Assembly (NCBI RefSeq): GCF_000526915.1
Contig: NZ_JAGZ01000001.1
Location: 744,001 to 808,000 of the forward strand
DNA from: Mycobacterium genavense ATCC 51234
GTDB taxonomy: Bacteria > Actinomycetota > Actinomycetes > Mycobacteriales > Mycobacteriaceae
Length of the DNA stretch: 64,000 nt
Direction of reading: 5' to 3'
Position numbers and translations under genes: made by a program. Below, in pieces: positions 1 to 10,143 of the stretch. The notes beneath the pieces were generated by a model. It was not told where the DNA came from. It ran no database searches and saw only the letters and a list, made by a program, of their open reading frames with translations. The first letter of the stretch is position 1. Each line of letters starts with the position of its first letter.

Positions 1-1025
1 TGGTGCCGGCGGCCGTCATCGCGCTGGGGCTGATCGTGGCCCAGCCCGACCTGGGGCAGACAATGTCGATGGGCATCATCCTGCTGGCCCTGCTGTGGTA
101 CGCCGGGCTGCCGCTGCGCGTCTTCGGGACGTCGCTGCTGGCCGTCTTCATGGCCGGCGCGGTGCTGGCCATGTCCGCCGGTTACCGGTCGGAGCGGGTG
201 CGGTCGTGGATCAACCCCGAGAACGACCCGCAGGACACCGGTTATCAGGCCCGTCAGGCGAAGTTCGCGCTGGCCCACGGCGGCATCTTCGGCGACGGCC
301 TCGGCCAGGGCACCGCCAAATGGAACTACCTACCCAACGCCCACAACGACTTCATCTTCGCGATCATCGGTGAGGAGCTCGGTTTCATCGGCGCGTTCGG
401 GCTGCTGGCGCTGTTCGGGTTGTTCGCCTACACCGGCATGCGGATCGCGCGACGGTCGGCCGACCCGTTCCTGCGGCTGCTGACCGCGACCACCACGATG
501 TGGATCATTGGGCAGGCGTTCATCAACATCGGCTACGTGATCGGCGTGCTGCCGGTCACCGGCCTGCAGCTGCCGTTGATATCCGCGGGTGGAACATCCA
601 CCGCCGCAACGCTTTTCATGATCGGGATCATGTGCAACGCGGCGCGGCACGAACCCGAGGCGGTGGCCGCGCTGCGCGCCGGACGCGACGACAAGATGAA
701 CCGGCTGCTGCGGCTGCCGCTGCCCGAACCGTATTCGCCGACGCGGCTCGAGACGTTTCGCGACCGGACGCGCGCAAAGCCGCGACCGCCGCGCCGACCC
801 GCGCCCGCACGCGGCCGCAAGGCCCCGGCCCGGAAAGCCGAGCCACCGGTCCGCACCGCCGCCCGCGAGCCCGAGCCGCCACTGCGACCGGTTTTCGGGC
901 GGACAGCCGCCCGCGCGGAACCCCGGTCAAGGCATCATGGATCTGACCAGCGCTACCCCAGACAGGGAGCCGGTCAGCGCCGGACGCGGCGCGCTCGCGC
1001 ATTGGAAGGTCAGCGTTACGGGTGA
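1..1025 (+). CDS. ftsW: FtsW, septal peptidoglycan glycosyltransferase (3' part only)
   Basis: C-terminal 340 residues of a SEDS-family membrane protein; the 5' end lies before the window. The visible part carries several hydrophobic segments and the SEDS signatures [15 protein letters not shown] and [13 protein letters not shown] near residues 110-200. FtsW polymerises lipid II at the septum and partners the transpeptidase PbpB. After the last membrane segment there is a long arginine- and proline-rich cytoplasmic tail (about residue 225 to the end), typical of mycobacterial FtsW, which contacts FtsZ. The stop overlaps the murG start by GTGA, so it is co-transcribed with murG-murC-ftsQ. Identity is clear from sequence and neighbours. 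Confidence 0.95.
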   Translation, partial: VPAAVIALGLIVAQPDLGQTMSMGIILLALLWYAGLPLRVFGTSLLAVFMAGAVLAMSAGYRSERVRSWINPENDPQDTGYQARQAKFALAHGGIFGDGLGQGTAKWNYLPNAHNDFIFAIIGEELGFIGAFGLLALFGLFAYTGMRIARRSADPFLRLLTATTTMWIIGQAFINIGYVIGVLPVTGLQLPLISAGGTSTAATLFMIGIMCNAARHEPEAVAALRAGRDDKMNRLLRLPLPEPYSPTRLETFRDRTRAKPRPPRRPAPARGRKAPARKAEPPVRTAAREPEPPLRPVFGRTAARAEPRSRHHGSDQRYPRQGAGQRRTRRARALEGQRYG

Positions 1026-2251
1026 ACCACACGGTCAAGCAGCCGGCCGGCGGGCAGGGGGTAGGTCCCTCGCCCGCGGGTGCCGCATCATCGGTCCGGC
1101 CATCGGTCGAAGCCGCCCTGTCGGTCGTACTAGCCGGCGGCGGCACCGCCGGACACGTGGAGCCGGCGATGGCCGTGGCCGATGCGCTGCGCGTGCTGGA
1201 TCCGCGGGTCCGGATCACCGCGCTGGGCACCGCGCGCGGACTCGAGACCAGGCTGGTGCCGGCGCGCGGCTACCACCTCGAGCTGATCACGCCGGTCCCG
1301 CTGCCGCGTAAACCCAGCGGTGACCTGGCCCGGCTGCCACCGCGGGTGTGGCGCGCCGTGCGCGAGACCCGCTCGGTGCTCGACGTCGTCGACGCCGACG
1401 TGGTGGTGGGTTTCGGCGGCTACGTGGCCCTCCCGGCCTACCTCGCGGCCCGGGGTTTTCCGGGGTTCCGGCGCCGCATCCCGGTGGTGATTCACGAGGC
1501 CAACGCCCGTGCCGGGCTGGCCAACCGGGTCGGTGCCCGCACCGCGGACCGGGTGCTGTCCGCGGTGCCGGATTGCGGGCTGCGCCGTGCCGAGGTGGTC
1601 GGGGTGCCGGTGCGGGCGGCCATCACCACGCTGGACCGCGCGGCGCTGCGCGCGCAGGCCCGCCGGTACTTCGGATTCCCAGCCGACGCGCGGGTGCTGC
1701 TGGTGTTCGGCGGTTCGCAAGGAGCGGTCTCGCTGAACCGCGCGGTCGCCGCGGCCGCGGCCGACTTGGCCGCCGCGGGCGTGTCCGTCTTGCACGCGTA
1801 CGGCCCGAAGAACACCCTCGAGCTGCGCGAACCGCAGCCCGGCGATCCGCCGTACCGCGCGGTGCCGTATCTGGACCGGATGGACCTGGCCTACGCGGCC
1901 GCCGATCTGACCATCTGCCGCTCCGGGGCGATGACAGTCGCCGAGGTGTCGGCCGTCGGTCTGCCGGCGATCTACGTTCCGCTGCCGATCGGCAACGGCG
2001 AGCAGCGGCTCAACGCGCTGCCGGTGGTCAACGCCGGCGGCGGCATGGTCGTCCCCAACGCCGCCCTGACCCCGGACCTGGTGGCCCGCGAGGTGATCGG
2101 GCTGCTCACCGACCCGCCGCGGCTGGCGGCGATGACGGCCGCGGCCGCCCGGGTGGGGCATCGGGACGCCGCGCGCCAGGTGGCCGAGGCGGCCCTGGAC
2201 ATCGCGCGCCAAGCACGTGATAGGGGGCCGGCAGCCGGGGGGCCGCGATGA
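1022..2251 (+). CDS. murG: MurG, lipid II synthase (GlcNAc transferase)
   Basis: Transfers GlcNAc from UDP-GlcNAc to lipid I on the inner membrane face, giving lipid II, the substrate of FtsW. The 409 residues match the mycobacterial length of about 410. The N-terminal glycine loop [10 protein letters not shown] sits at residues 39-48 and the nucleotide-sugar domain has FGGSQGA near 228. The GTG at 1022 is chosen because it overlaps the ftsW stop (GTGA) and reproduces the disordered 35-residue N-terminal extension seen in mycobacteria; the conserved domain begins only at residue 34, so a later start cannot be excluded. The stop overlaps the murC start by ATGA. Confidence 0.95.
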   Translation: MNHTVKQPAGGQGVGPSPAGAASSVRPSVEAALSVVLAGGGTAGHVEPAMAVADALRVLDPRVRITALGTARGLETRLVPARGYHLELITPVPLPRKPSGDLARLPPRVWRAVRETRSVLDVVDADVVVGFGGYVALPAYLAARGFPGFRRRIPVVIHEANARAGLANRVGARTADRVLSAVPDCGLRRAEVVGVPVRAAITTLDRAALRAQARRYFGFPADARVLLVFGGSQGAVSLNRAVAAAAADLAAAGVSVLHAYGPKNTLELREPQPGDPPYRAVPYLDRMDLAYAAADLTICRSGAMTVAEVSAVGLPAIYVPLPIGNGEQRLNALPVVNAGGGMVVPNAALTPDLVAREVIGLLTDPPRLAAMTAAAARVGHRDAARQVAEAALDIARQARDRGPAAGGPR

Positions 2252-3741
2252 CCGCCGACCAGTTGCCCGCGGACCTGCAACGGGTGCACATGGTGGGCAT
2301 CGGGGGAGCCGGCATGTCGGGCATCGCCCGCATCCTGCTGGACCGCGGCGGACAGGTCTCCGGCTCCGACGCCAAGGAGTCGCGCGGTGTGCACGCGCTG
2401 CGGGCCCGGGGCGCCCAGATCCGCATCGGACACGACCCGTCCTGGCTGGACCTGCTGCCCGGCGGCCCGACCGCGGTCATCACCACCCACGCCGCCATCC
2501 CGAAGACCAACCCCGAACTCGTCGAGGCCCGCCGCCGCGGCATCCCGGTGGTGCTGCGGCCGACTGTGCTGGCCAAGCTGATGCAGGGGCGCACCACGCT
2601 GATGGTCACCGGCACTCACGGCAAAACCACGACCACCTCGATGCTGGTCGTGGCCCTGCAGCAGTGCGGGCGCGACCCCTCGTTCGCGGTCGGCGGGGAT
2701 CTCGGCGAGGCCGGCACCAACGCCCACCACGGCAGCGGCGACTGCTTCGTCGCCGAGGCCGACGAAAGCGACGGCTCGCTGCTCGAGTACACGCCCAACG
2801 TCGCGGTCGTCACCAACATCGAGACCGATCACCTGGACTTCTACGGCAGCGAAGACGCCTACGTCGCGGTCTTCGACGCGTTCGTCGAGCGGCTGGCCCC
2901 CGGCGGCGCGCTGGTGGTGTGCACCGACGACCCGGGTGCGGCCGCGCTGGCGCGGCGCAGCGCCGAGCTGGGCATCCGGGTAGTGCGCTACGGATCCGGG
3001 ACACACGGGCCGTCGGACCGGGAGGCCCCCGCAAGCGGGAGGTACCCCCAGGCCGGGACGCTGCTGTCCTGGGAGCAGCAGGGCACCGGGGCCGTCGCGC
3101 ACATCCGGCTGGGCGACCAACCGGTGCGGGCGATGCGGCTGTCGGTGCCCGGGCGGCACATGGCACTCAACGCGCTCGGCGCGTTGCTGGCCGCGATCGA
3201 GGTCGGCGCGCCGACCGACCAGGTGCTCGACGGGCTGGCCGGTTTCGAGGGCGTGCGACGTCGCTTCGAACTGGTCGGAACCGTGGGGTCGGTGCGGGTG
3301 TTCGACGACTACGCCCACCATCCGACCGAGATCAGCGCGGCGCTGGCGGCGGTCCGCACCGTCGTCGAGCAGGGCGGCGAGGGTCGCTCGCTGGTGGTGT
3401 TCCAGCCCCATTTGTATTCGCGCACAAAGGCTTTCACTGCCGAGTTCGGTCACGCGCTGGACGCTGCCGACGAGGTGTTCGTGCTGGACGTGTACGGCGC
3501 GCGCGAACAGCCGTCGGCCGGGGTCAGCGGGGCCACCGTCGCCGAGCATGTCAGCGTGCCGGCGCGCTACCTGCCCGACTTCTCCGCGGTCGCCGAGCAG
3601 GTCGCCGCGGCCGCCGGTCCCGGGGACGTCATCGTGACGATGGGCGCCGGCGACGTGACGCTGCTGGGGGCCGAGATCGTCGCCGCGCTGCGGGTGCGCG
3701 CCAATCGCAGCGCGCCCGGTGCGCCCGGGGTGTTGCGATGA
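2248..3741 (+). CDS. murC: MurC, UDP-N-acetylmuramate-L-alanine ligase
   Basis: First Mur ligase, ATP-dependent addition of L-Ala to UDP-MurNAc in the cytoplasm. The 497 residues show the N-terminal Rossmann motif [11 protein letters not shown] (18-28), the ATP loop GTHGKTTT (about 122-129) and the C-terminal DDYAHHPTE motif (about 353). Start and stop overlap the flanking genes by ATGA. Odd point: between GIRVVRYGS and GTLLSWEQQ, where the M. tuberculosis protein as I recall it has only a short linker, there is a stretch of about 19 residues encoded by a GC-rich palindromic repeat (see 3022-3050). It is in frame, so the enzyme is probably active. Confidence 0.95.
   Translation: MTADQLPADLQRVHMVGIGGAGMSGIARILLDRGGQVSGSDAKESRGVHALRARGAQIRIGHDPSWLDLLPGGPTAVITTHAAIPKTNPELVEARRRGIPVVLRPTVLAKLMQGRTTLMVTGTHGKTTTTSMLVVALQQCGRDPSFAVGGDLGEAGTNAHHGSGDCFVAEADESDGSLLEYTPNVAVVTNIETDHLDFYGSEDAYVAVFDAFVERLAPGGALVVCTDDPGAAALARRSAELGIRVVRYGSGTHGPSDREAPASGRYPQAGTLLSWEQQGTGAVAHIRLGDQPVRAMRLSVPGRHMALNALGALLAAIEVGAPTDQVLDGLAGFEGVRRRFELVGTVGSVRVFDDYAHHPTEISAALAAVRTVVEQGGEGRSLVVFQPHLYSRTKAFTAEFGHALDAADEVFVLDVYGAREQPSAGVSGATVAEHVSVPARYLPDFSAVAEQVAAAAGPGDVIVTMGAGDVTLLGAEIVAALRVRANRSAPGAPGVLR
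3022..3050. repeat. Small palindromic repeat embedded in murC
   Basis: A run containing CCCGCAAGCGGG (perfect 5-bp arms around AA) followed by AGGTACCCCC lies inside the murC reading frame. It encodes a low-complexity linker. From memory, similar dispersed palindromes are common between genes in M. avium-group genomes; that part is not checked here. Confidence 0.45.
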
Positions 3742-4658
3742 CCGACCCCACCCCGCCCGTCGACGAGAGCGCGGTCACCGTGCCGATCCCCGTCGAAGAC
3801 GCCCAGCCCGAGGCCGGGCAATCCGCGGGCCAGCAAGTCGAATTCGAGGGGCCCCGCCGCCGGGCCCGCCGCGAACGCGCCGAGCGCCGCGCCGCACAGG
3901 AACGGGCCATCGCGATCGAGCAAGCGCGCCGCGAAGCCAAGCGCCGGGCCAGCGGACGCATCGTCAGTCCGCCCAAAAAACCCGCGCGCGGCGTGGTCCG
4001 GGGCCTGAAGATGTTGCTCGCGACCGTGATGTTGGTCATCGTCGGGATCGGGCTGGCGCTGATTCTCTACTTCACGCCGGTGATGTCGGCGCGCGACATC
4101 GTCGTCACCGGCACCGGCGCGGTGTCCCGCGAAGAGGTGCTCGACGCCGCGCGGGTGCGGGTCGGCACACCGCTGCTGCAGATCAACACCAACCAGGTCG
4201 CCGACCGGGTGGCGGCGATCCGCCGGGTGGCCAGCGCCCGGGTGCAACGGCAATATCCGTCGGCGCTGCGGATCACGATCGTCGAGCGAGTCCCGGTGGT
4301 GGTCAAGGACTTTCCCGACGGGCCGCACCTGTTCGACCGCGACGGCGTCGACTTCGCGACCGCACCGCCGCCACCGGCGCTGCCGTACATCGACGTCACC
4401 AATCCCGGGCCGAACGACCCGACGACCAAGGCCGCGCTGCAGGTATTGCTGGCGCTGCGCCCCGAGGTCGCCGACCAGGTGGGCCGGATCGCGGCGCCCT
4501 CGCTTGCCTCGATCACGCTGACCCTCGGCGACGGGCGGGTGGTGATCTGGGGCACCACCGATCGCACGGACGAGAAGGCCGAAAAGCTCGCCGCCCTGCT
4601 CACCCAGCCGGGCAAGACCTACGACGTGTCCAGCCCCGATCTACCCACCGTCAAGTAG
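3738..4658 (+). CDS. ftsQ: FtsQ, divisome protein (POTRA domain)
   Basis: Bitopic division protein of 306 residues (M. tuberculosis 314). A charged Arg/Glu-rich cytoplasmic region runs from about residue 42 to 90. It is followed by one membrane segment at about 91-111 ([20 protein letters not shown]) and then the POTRA domain starting [17 protein letters not shown]. It links early FtsZ-associated proteins with FtsW and PbpB in the periplasm. The ATG overlaps the murC stop (ATGA). No operon partner follows for 221 bp, so ftsZ is likely to have its own promoter. Confidence 0.93.
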   Translation: MTDPTPPVDESAVTVPIPVEDAQPEAGQSAGQQVEFEGPRRRARRERAERRAAQERAIAIEQARREAKRRASGRIVSPPKKPARGVVRGLKMLLATVMLVIVGIGLALILYFTPVMSARDIVVTGTGAVSREEVLDAARVRVGTPLLQINTNQVADRVAAIRRVASARVQRQYPSALRITIVERVPVVVKDFPDGPHLFDRDGVDFATAPPPPALPYIDVTNPGPNDPTTKAALQVLLALRPEVADQVGRIAAPSLASITLTLGDGRVVIWGTTDRTDEKAEKLAALLTQPGKTYDVSSPDLPTVK

Positions 4659-4780
4659 CGTCCGGGCGCTTCGGGGCCGCTCAGTGCCCGAAAATTGACG
4701 AAAATTTGCGCGCGGCATGTCGGCGCGCCTGCGGGGTTAGCGCGCGTCGTACCCATACCGTTCTGGTTGCGCGGAACTAC

Positions 4781-4872
4781 TTGACATAACTCTAACTCTA
4801 TGGTTGAGGTTGAGAGTTTGCCAGGGCGAACCGCCACTGTACCGGTAAGAACCGAATCCCCACCAGGGAGGA
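4781..4872 (+). promoter_or_regulatory. ftsQ-ftsZ intergenic region: possible promoter and ribosome binding site
   Basis: The 221 bp gap is AT-richer than its surroundings in the middle. It has a perfect TTGACA at 4781-4786 followed by a direct repeat TAACTC-TAACTC. A good TATAAT-like box at normal spacing is not evident, so the -10 is uncertain. AGGGAGGA at about 4865-4872 is a strong ribosome binding site for ftsZ. In M. tuberculosis and M. smegmatis this gap is known to carry ftsZ promoters, which supports the reading. Confidence 0.45.
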
Positions 4873-4879
4873 AGACGAG

Positions 4880-6037
4880 ATGGTGACCCCCCCGCACAAC
4901 TACCTGGCCGTCATCAAGGTTGTGGGTATCGGTGGCGGCGGCGTCAACGCTGTCAACCGGATGATCGAACAGGGCCTCAAGGGCGTCGAGTTCATCGCGA
5001 TCAACACCGACGCGCAGGCGCTGTTGATGAGCGATGCCGACGTCAAGCTCGACGTGGGCCGCGACTCCACCCGCGGGTTGGGCGCCGGCGCCGATCCCGA
5101 GGTCGGGCGCAAGGCCGCCGAGGATGCCAAGGACGAGATCGAAGAGCTGCTGCGGGGCGCGGACATGGTGTTCGTCACCGCCGGTGAGGGCGGCGGAACC
5201 GGTACCGGCGGGGCGCCGGTCGTCGCCAGCATCGCGCGCAAGCTGGGCGCGCTGACGGTCGGCGTGGTCACCCGGCCGTTCTCGTTCGAGGGCAAACGCC
5301 GCAGCAATCAGGCCGAAAACGGCATCAACGCGCTGCGCGAGAGCTGCGACACCCTGATCGTCATTCCCAACGACCGCCTGTTGCAGATGGGCGATGCCGC
5401 GGTGTCGCTTATGGACGCGTTCCGCAGCGCCGACGAGGTGCTGCTCAACGGTGTCCAGGGCATCACCGACCTGATCACCACGCCCGGTCTGATCAACGTC
5501 GACTTCGCCGATGTCAAGGGCATCATGTCCGGCGCCGGCACCGCCCTCATGGGCATCGGCTCGGCCCGCGGCGAGGGCCGCTCGCTCAAGGCCGCCGAGA
5601 TCGCGATCAACTCGCCGCTGCTTGAGGCGTCGATGGAGGGCGCCCAGGGTGTGCTGATGTCGATCGCCGGCGGCAGCGACCTGGGCCTGTTCGAGATCAA
5701 CGAGGCGGCGTCGCTGGTGCAGGACGCCGCCCACCAGGACGCCAACATCATCTTCGGCACCGTCATCGACGACTCGCTGGGCGACGAGGTGCGCGTCACC
5801 GTCATCGCGGCGGGCTTCGACGCGGCCGGGCCCGGGCGCAAGCCCGTGATCGGGGCCGACAAGGGGGAGAAGGCCGGCGGCGCGCACCGGATCGAGTCGG
5901 CCAAGGCGGGCAAGCTCACCTCGACGCTGTTCGAGCCGGTCGACGCCGTCAGCGTGCCGGTGCACACCAACGGCGCGACGCTGAGTATCGGTGGCGATGA
6001 CGACGACGTCGATGTGCCGCCCTTCATGCGCCGCTGA
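4880..6037 (+). CDS. ftsZ: FtsZ, tubulin-like division GTPase
   Basis: Forms the cytoplasmic Z-ring. The 385 residues contain the GTP-binding signature GGGTGTG (about 105-111), the N-terminal [13 protein letters not shown] loop and the T7-loop region [11 protein letters not shown]. The C-terminal peptide [12 protein letters not shown] is the binding site for SepF and FtsW, both encoded nearby. Two adjacent starts exist, ATG 4880 and GTG 4883; the latter corresponds to the N-terminus MTPPHNYL I recall for M. tuberculosis. A strong AGGGAGGA precedes both. A short extra loop (about six residues, [10 protein letters not shown] region) before AHRIESAK is the only length difference from the 379-residue M. 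tuberculosis protein. Confidence 0.97.
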   Translation: MVTPPHNYLAVIKVVGIGGGGVNAVNRMIEQGLKGVEFIAINTDAQALLMSDADVKLDVGRDSTRGLGAGADPEVGRKAAEDAKDEIEELLRGADMVFVTAGEGGGTGTGGAPVVASIARKLGALTVGVVTRPFSFEGKRRSNQAENGINALRESCDTLIVIPNDRLLQMGDAAVSLMDAFRSADEVLLNGVQGITDLITTPGLINVDFADVKGIMSGAGTALMGIGSARGEGRSLKAAEIAINSPLLEASMEGAQGVLMSIAGGSDLGLFEINEAASLVQDAAHQDANIIFGTVIDDSLGDEVRVTVIAAGFDAAGPGRKPVIGADKGEKAGGAHRIESAKAGKLTSTLFEPVDAVSVPVHTNGATLSIGGDDDDVDVPPFMRR

Positions 6038-6072
6038 CGCTGGGGAAACGCGACGCTCCGGATACTGGTCAC

Positions 6073-6777
6073 GTGACCGTTCGCATCCGGCGAGTGACGA
6101 CCACCCGAGCGGGCGGCGTCTCGAAGCCGCCCTTCGACACCTTCAACCTCGGCGACCATGTCGGTGACGATCCCGCGGCGGTGGCCGCCAATCGCGCCCG
6201 GCTGGCCCGCGCCATCGGCCTGGGCGACCGGGTGGTGTGGATGAACCAGGTGCACGGTGATCGGGTCGCGGTTGTCGACGAGCCACGAAAGACCGCCTTC
6301 GACGACACCGACGCGCTGGTGACGCGCACGCCACGGCTGGCGTTGGCGGTGGTGACCGCCGACTGCGTGCCGGTATTGCTGGCCGACGCTCGCGCGGGGG
6401 TGGTCGCCGCGATCCACGCCGGGCGGGTCGGTGCGCAGCGGGGAGTGGTGGCGCGCACCCTCGGGGTGATGCTGCAGCTGGGCGCGACGCCCGACGATAT
6501 CTCCGCGCTGCTCGGCCCCGCGGTCAGCGGGCGCAACTACGAAGTGCCCGCGGCGATGGCCGACGAGGTCGAGGCGGCCCTGCCGGGCAGCCGAGCCGCC
6601 ACCGCGAACGGCAAGCCGGCCCTGGATCTTCGCGCCGGAATCGCTTGCCAGCTAAAGGGTTTGGGTGTCACCTCGATCGACATCGATCCGCGCTGCACGG
6701 TCGCCGACGCCACGCTGTTCAGCCATCGCCGCGACGCGCCGACCGGCCGGCTGGCGTCGCTGGTCTGGATGGAGTGA
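6073..6777 (+). CDS. pgeF: PgeF/YfiH-type multicopper-oxidase-fold protein
   Basis: 234-residue member of the YfiH/DUF152 family (polyphenol-oxidase fold). The family is linked to peptidoglycan editing and purine nucleoside phosphorolysis in other bacteria. Family metal-site motifs are visible: NQVHGD (about 57-62), TADCVPVL (about 95-102) and AIHAGR (about 116-121). It lies between ftsZ and a YggS gene, the usual actinobacterial division-cluster position (Rv2149c equivalent). The GTG start has no clear ribosome binding site. The substrate in mycobacteria is not established. Confidence 0.88.
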   Translation: MTVRIRRVTTTRAGGVSKPPFDTFNLGDHVGDDPAAVAANRARLARAIGLGDRVVWMNQVHGDRVAVVDEPRKTAFDDTDALVTRTPRLALAVVTADCVPVLLADARAGVVAAIHAGRVGAQRGVVARTLGVMLQLGATPDDISALLGPAVSGRNYEVPAAMADEVEAALPGSRAATANGKPALDLRAGIACQLKGLGVTSIDIDPRCTVADATLFSHRRDAPTGRLASLVWME

Positions 6778-6782
6778 CCGCC

Positions 6783-7571
6783 ATGGCGGTTGGAATGCCG
6801 GACGCGGGATCGAGTCAGGACAACCGGGAAACCGAATTGACTCATGCGTTGGCGGCAGTGCGTTCGCGACTAGCGACGGCCGCGCAAGCGGCGGGCCGCA
6901 ATGTCAGCGAAATTGAACTGCTGCCAATTACGAAATTCTTTCCGGCAACCGATGTTGCGATTTTGTCTCGATTGGGTTGTCGATCGGTGGGTGAATCGCG
7001 GGACCAAGAAGCGGTGGCAAAGGTGGCGGAACTCACTCGTTTGGCGGACGCTTTCGGGCGGCCGGATTCGCGAGAGTTGCAGCGGCACATGGTGGGACGG
7101 ATTCAGCGCAAGAAGGCGCGTTCGCTGGCGCGCTGGGCGCACACGGCCCACTCGGTCGACAGCCCGCAACTGGTAACGGCGCTGGAACGGGCGGTTACGG
7201 CCACGTTGGCCGAGGGTGGACGGCGGGACCCGTTGCGCGTCTACGTTCAGGTCAGTCTGGACGGCGACGTCGCACGTGGCGGCGTCGACATCGCCGACCC
7301 GGGGGCCCTGGACGAGCTGTGTGCGCAGGTCGAGGAGGCCCAAGGCCTGGAATTGGTGGGGCTGATGGGCATTCCGCCGCTGGACGCCGATCCCGAAGCG
7401 GCGTTCGAGCGGCTGCAATCCGAGCACCGCCGGGTGCTCGAAGCGCACCCGAATGCGGTCGGGTTGTCCGCCGGGATGTCCAACGACTTCGAAATTGCCG
7501 TAAAACACGGTTCGACGTGTGTGCGTGTCGGTACCGCGCTATTGGGCCCGCGGCGGTTACCGTCACCGTGA
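6783..7571 (+). CDS. YggS/PROSC-family PLP homeostasis protein
   Basis: 262-residue alanine-racemase-fold, pyridoxal-phosphate-binding protein. The PLP lysine lies in LLPITKFFP (about residue 51), and the C-terminal GMSNDFEIAVKHGSTCVRVGTALLG is the phosphate-binding signature of the family. These proteins buffer intracellular PLP rather than catalyse a known reaction. The ATG at 6783 follows the pgeF stop by 5 bp. The gene sits between pgeF and sepF, as in other actinobacterial division clusters (Rv2148c equivalent). Confidence 0.9.
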   Translation: MAVGMPDAGSSQDNRETELTHALAAVRSRLATAAQAAGRNVSEIELLPITKFFPATDVAILSRLGCRSVGESRDQEAVAKVAELTRLADAFGRPDSRELQRHMVGRIQRKKARSLARWAHTAHSVDSPQLVTALERAVTATLAEGGRRDPLRVYVQVSLDGDVARGGVDIADPGALDELCAQVEEAQGLELVGLMGIPPLDADPEAAFERLQSEHRRVLEAHPNAVGLSAGMSNDFEIAVKHGSTCVRVGTALLGPRRLPSP

Positions 7572-7639
7572 GTAGTCACTGTAGTCACACCTTCATCACA
7601 GACAACAGAAATCCCATGGGCTAGAAGGGGTCATACGCG

Positions 7640-8284
7640 ATGAGCACACTGCACAAGGTCAAGGCCTATTTCGGCATGGCCCCGATGGACGACTACGAGG
7701 ACGAGTATTACGACGACCGCGCACCTTCCCGCGGTTTCCCTCGTGCTCGGTTCGACGAGGGCTACGTCCGCGGCTATGACGGCCCCGACTACGACGACCC
7801 GCGTGGCGACGCGGGCGACTACGTGCCCCCCGGCTACCGCGGCGGCTACGCCGACGAGCCGCCGCCGCCGTTCCGCGGCCGCGACTTCGACCGCCCGGAC
7901 CTGGGCCGCCCGCGCCTGGGGTCGTGGTTGCGCAGCGGTTCCACCCGCGGTGCGCTGGCCATGGACCCGCGCCGGATGGCGATGATGTTCGAAGAGGGCC
8001 ACCCGCTGTCGAAGATCACCACGCTGCGACCCAAGGACTACAGCGAGGCCCGCACCATCGGTGAGCGGTTCCGCGACGGCACCCCGGTGATCATGGACCT
8101 GGTGTCGATGGACAACGCGGACGCCAAGCGGCTCGTCGACTTCGCGGCCGGGTTGGCGTTCGCCCTGCGTGGCTCGTTCGACAAGGTTGCGACCAAGGTG
8201 TTCCTGCTGTCGCCCGCCGACGTGGACGTCTCGCCGGAGGAGCGGCGCCGGATCGCCGAAACCGGCTTCTACGCCTACCAATAG
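7640..8284 (+). CDS. sepF: SepF, Z-ring membrane anchor
   Basis: 214 residues. The N-terminal [25 protein letters not shown] begins with an amphipathic membrane-binding helix (about 1-12), followed by an acidic, Tyr/Arg/Gly-rich linker (15-100). The folded SepF domain starts near [19 protein letters not shown] and ends FYAYQ. In mycobacteria SepF is the essential FtsZ membrane tether and binds the FtsZ C-terminal peptide; FtsZ is encoded 1.6 kb upstream. The ATG follows an AGAAGGGG ribosome binding site. Confidence 0.94.
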   Translation: MSTLHKVKAYFGMAPMDDYEDEYYDDRAPSRGFPRARFDEGYVRGYDGPDYDDPRGDAGDYVPPGYRGGYADEPPPPFRGRDFDRPDLGRPRLGSWLRSGSTRGALAMDPRRMAMMFEEGHPLSKITTLRPKDYSEARTIGERFRDGTPVIMDLVSMDNADAKRLVDFAAGLAFALRGSFDKVATKVFLLSPADVDVSPEERRRIAETGFYAYQ

Positions 8285-8376
8285 CCTCATCCGCCCCGCT
8301 GGCGCGCGGGGTCAAGGCGCTCGGTCTCCGGGTGGATCTGAGATGTCCGCTCGGGGCGTGAGTCGGTACTCTTGCG

Positions 8377-8721
8377 ATGTCCGCGCTATCGCGCGGCGGT
8401 AGACGTCTCATCGGTAAGGTCGGGCTCTCGTTGGTGCTGTTCTTTCAGATCCTTGGGTTTGCGCTGTTCATCTTTTGGCTGCTGCTGATCGCTCGGGTCG
8501 TCGTCGAGTTCATCCGCTCGTTCAGCCGTGACTGGCATCCCACCGGTATCACAGTGGTGATCCTGGAACTCATCATGTCGATCACGGATCCGCCGGTGAA
8601 ACTGCTGCGGCGGCTGATCCCGCAACTCACCATCGGCGCGGTCCGCTTCGACCTGTCCATCATGGTGCTGCTGCTGGTCGCGTTCATCGGCATGCAGCTC
8701 GCTTTCGGCGCCGCGGCGTGA
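8377..8721 (+). CDS. YggT-family small membrane protein
   Basis: Up to 114 residues with two hydrophobic segments (about 22-42 and 92-112) flanking the polar, conserved middle IMSITDPPVKLLRRLIPQ, the YggT family signature. It sits between sepF and wag31 as in Gram-positive division clusters (Rv2146c equivalent). The M. tuberculosis protein is about 96 residues and starts near VLFFQILGF, so a GTG at 8434 may be the true start instead of ATG 8377. Function is unknown; family members are implicated in membrane or osmotic homeostasis. Confidence 0.82.
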   Translation: MSALSRGGRRLIGKVGLSLVLFFQILGFALFIFWLLLIARVVVEFIRSFSRDWHPTGITVVILELIMSITDPPVKLLRRLIPQLTIGAVRFDLSIMVLLLVAFIGMQLAFGAAA

Positions 8722-8968
8722 GCCGCGATATGTTCCGGCGGCCCTAAGCGACGGTTTGGCTACGGATCGGCTTCGGTTTGATGCGCGCGATTTGCAAATT
8801 CTAAGGATTGAGATTTTATGGCTGTCAGCGTTTGAAATTGGTTCTTAATTATTGGGCAATCGGCGACCGCCGGGTCTGGTGTGACAGGATGGGCGGCAGA
8901 TGCACAACCGCTGCCACACCGTTCTACACTTTCGAGAACGTTTGACAGGAACTTGAGGGGACGAAACA
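8722..8968 (+). promoter_or_regulatory. Leader region upstream of wag31
   Basis: 247 bp without an ORF. 8760-8860 is markedly AT-rich for this genome and is likely to contain the wag31 promoter, but no -35/-10 pair is convincing enough to place. GAGGGGA at about 8955-8961 is the ribosome binding site. Confidence 0.35.
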
Positions 8969-9763
8969 ATGCCGCTTACACCAGCCGACGTCCACAATGT
9001 GGCGTTCAGTAAGCCGCCTATTGGCAAGCGCGGTTACAACGAGGACGAGGTCGACGCGTTCCTCGACCTGGTGGAAAACGAGCTGACGCGGCTCATCGAA
9101 GAGAACTCCGATCTGCGCCAGCGGGTCGAGGAGCTCGACCGTGAATTGGCCGCCGGCGGCGGTGCCGCTGCCCCCTCTGCCGCCGCCCCTGTCTTCGAGC
9201 CCGAGCCCTTCGAGCCCGAGCCCGAGCCGGTGAAGGCGGCCGCCGCGCCGGCCGCGACGGCCACCAACGAGGAGCAGGCCCTCAAGGCCGCCCGGGTGCT
9301 GAGCCTGGCCCAGGACACCGCCGACCGGCTGACCAGCACCGCGCAGGCCGAGTCGGACAAGTTGCTGTCGGATGCTCGCGCCAACGCCGACCAGATCTTG
9401 ACCGAGGCCCGGCAGACCGCCGAAGCCACGGTCACCGAGGCCCGTCAGCGCGCCGACGCGATGTTGGCCGACGCGCAAACCCGCTCCGAGACGCAGTTGC
9501 GTCAGGCGCAGGAGAAGGCCGACGCCCTGCAGGCCGACGCCGAACGCAAGCACTCCGAGATCATGGGCACCATCAACCAGCAGCGCACCGTGCTGGAAGG
9601 CCGTCTCGAGCAGCTGCGCACCTTCGAACGCGAATATCGGACCCGCCTGAAGACCTACCTCGAGTCCCAGCTCGAGGAGCTCGGCCAGCGCGGATCGGCG
9701 GCGCCCGTCGACTCCAGCGCGGACGCCGGTGGGTTCGACCAATTCAATCGGGGTAACAACTAG
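8969..9763 (+). CDS. wag31: Wag31/DivIVA, polar growth scaffold
   Basis: 264-residue coiled-coil protein that marks the poles and organises cell elongation. The N-terminal membrane-binding DivIVA domain ([16 protein letters not shown], residues 2-17) precedes a first coiled coil. A variable Ala/Pro/Glu-rich linker (about 68-95) follows, then a long coiled coil of repeated ADA/AEA-type heptads (about 100-240). The linker differs from the M. tuberculosis one where the PknA phosphorylation site Thr73 lies, so phosphorylation here needs its own site. It is followed by a two-helix membrane protein gene, as in other mycobacteria. Confidence 0.96.
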   Translation: MPLTPADVHNVAFSKPPIGKRGYNEDEVDAFLDLVENELTRLIEENSDLRQRVEELDRELAAGGGAAAPSAAAPVFEPEPFEPEPEPVKAAAAPAATATNEEQALKAARVLSLAQDTADRLTSTAQAESDKLLSDARANADQILTEARQTAEATVTEARQRADAMLADAQTRSETQLRQAQEKADALQADAERKHSEIMGTINQQRTVLEGRLEQLRTFEREYRTRLKTYLESQLEELGQRGSAAPVDSSADAGGFDQFNRGNN

Positions 9764-9832
9764 CCGGGAGCACGGGCCGGACGCCCTATTCGGCCCGACC
9801 TGGAAGTCCCACCTTCGGCTGGAGGATGACCG

Positions 9833-10141
9833 ATGCTGATCATTGCGCTGGTGCTGGCCCTGATCGGGCTGGTGGCCCTGGTGTTCGCGGTCGTGACGAG
9901 CAACGAGCTGGTCGCCTGGGTGTGCATCGGCGCCAGCGTCCTGGGTGTCGTGCTGCTGATCGTCGACGCGCTGCGGGAGCGGCAGCGCCGCGACACGAGT
10001 GAGGACGCCGACGCTGAGCAGCCGGCCACCGACGAGACGGTCGACTATTCGGAGGAAGTTCCGGACGAGAGCACGCAACCACCGGCCGCCGAGGACGAGA
10101 CGGTCGCGGCCGAACCCCGCGGCGAGGACTCGGCCAAGTAG
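9833..10141 (+). CDS. Small membrane protein (Rv2144c-like)
   Basis: 102 residues. Two membrane helices (about 2-22 and 27-46) are followed by an acidic, Glu/Thr/Asp-rich cytoplasmic tail of about 55 residues. A GGAGG ribosome binding site at about 9821 supports the ATG at 9833. Its position after wag31 equals Rv2144c. It ends tail-to-tail with the phosphoribosyltransferase gene, 2 bp apart. No function is known. Confidence 0.8.
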   Translation: MLIIALVLALIGLVALVFAVVTSNELVAWVCIGASVLGVVLLIVDALRERQRRDTSEDADAEQPATDETVDYSEEVPDESTQPPAAEDETVAAEPRGEDSAK

Positions 10142-10143
10142 TT

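Noticed and set aside
4659..4710. Possible terminator hairpin after ftsQ
   Set aside because: Only short GC pairings with poor symmetry and no T-run.
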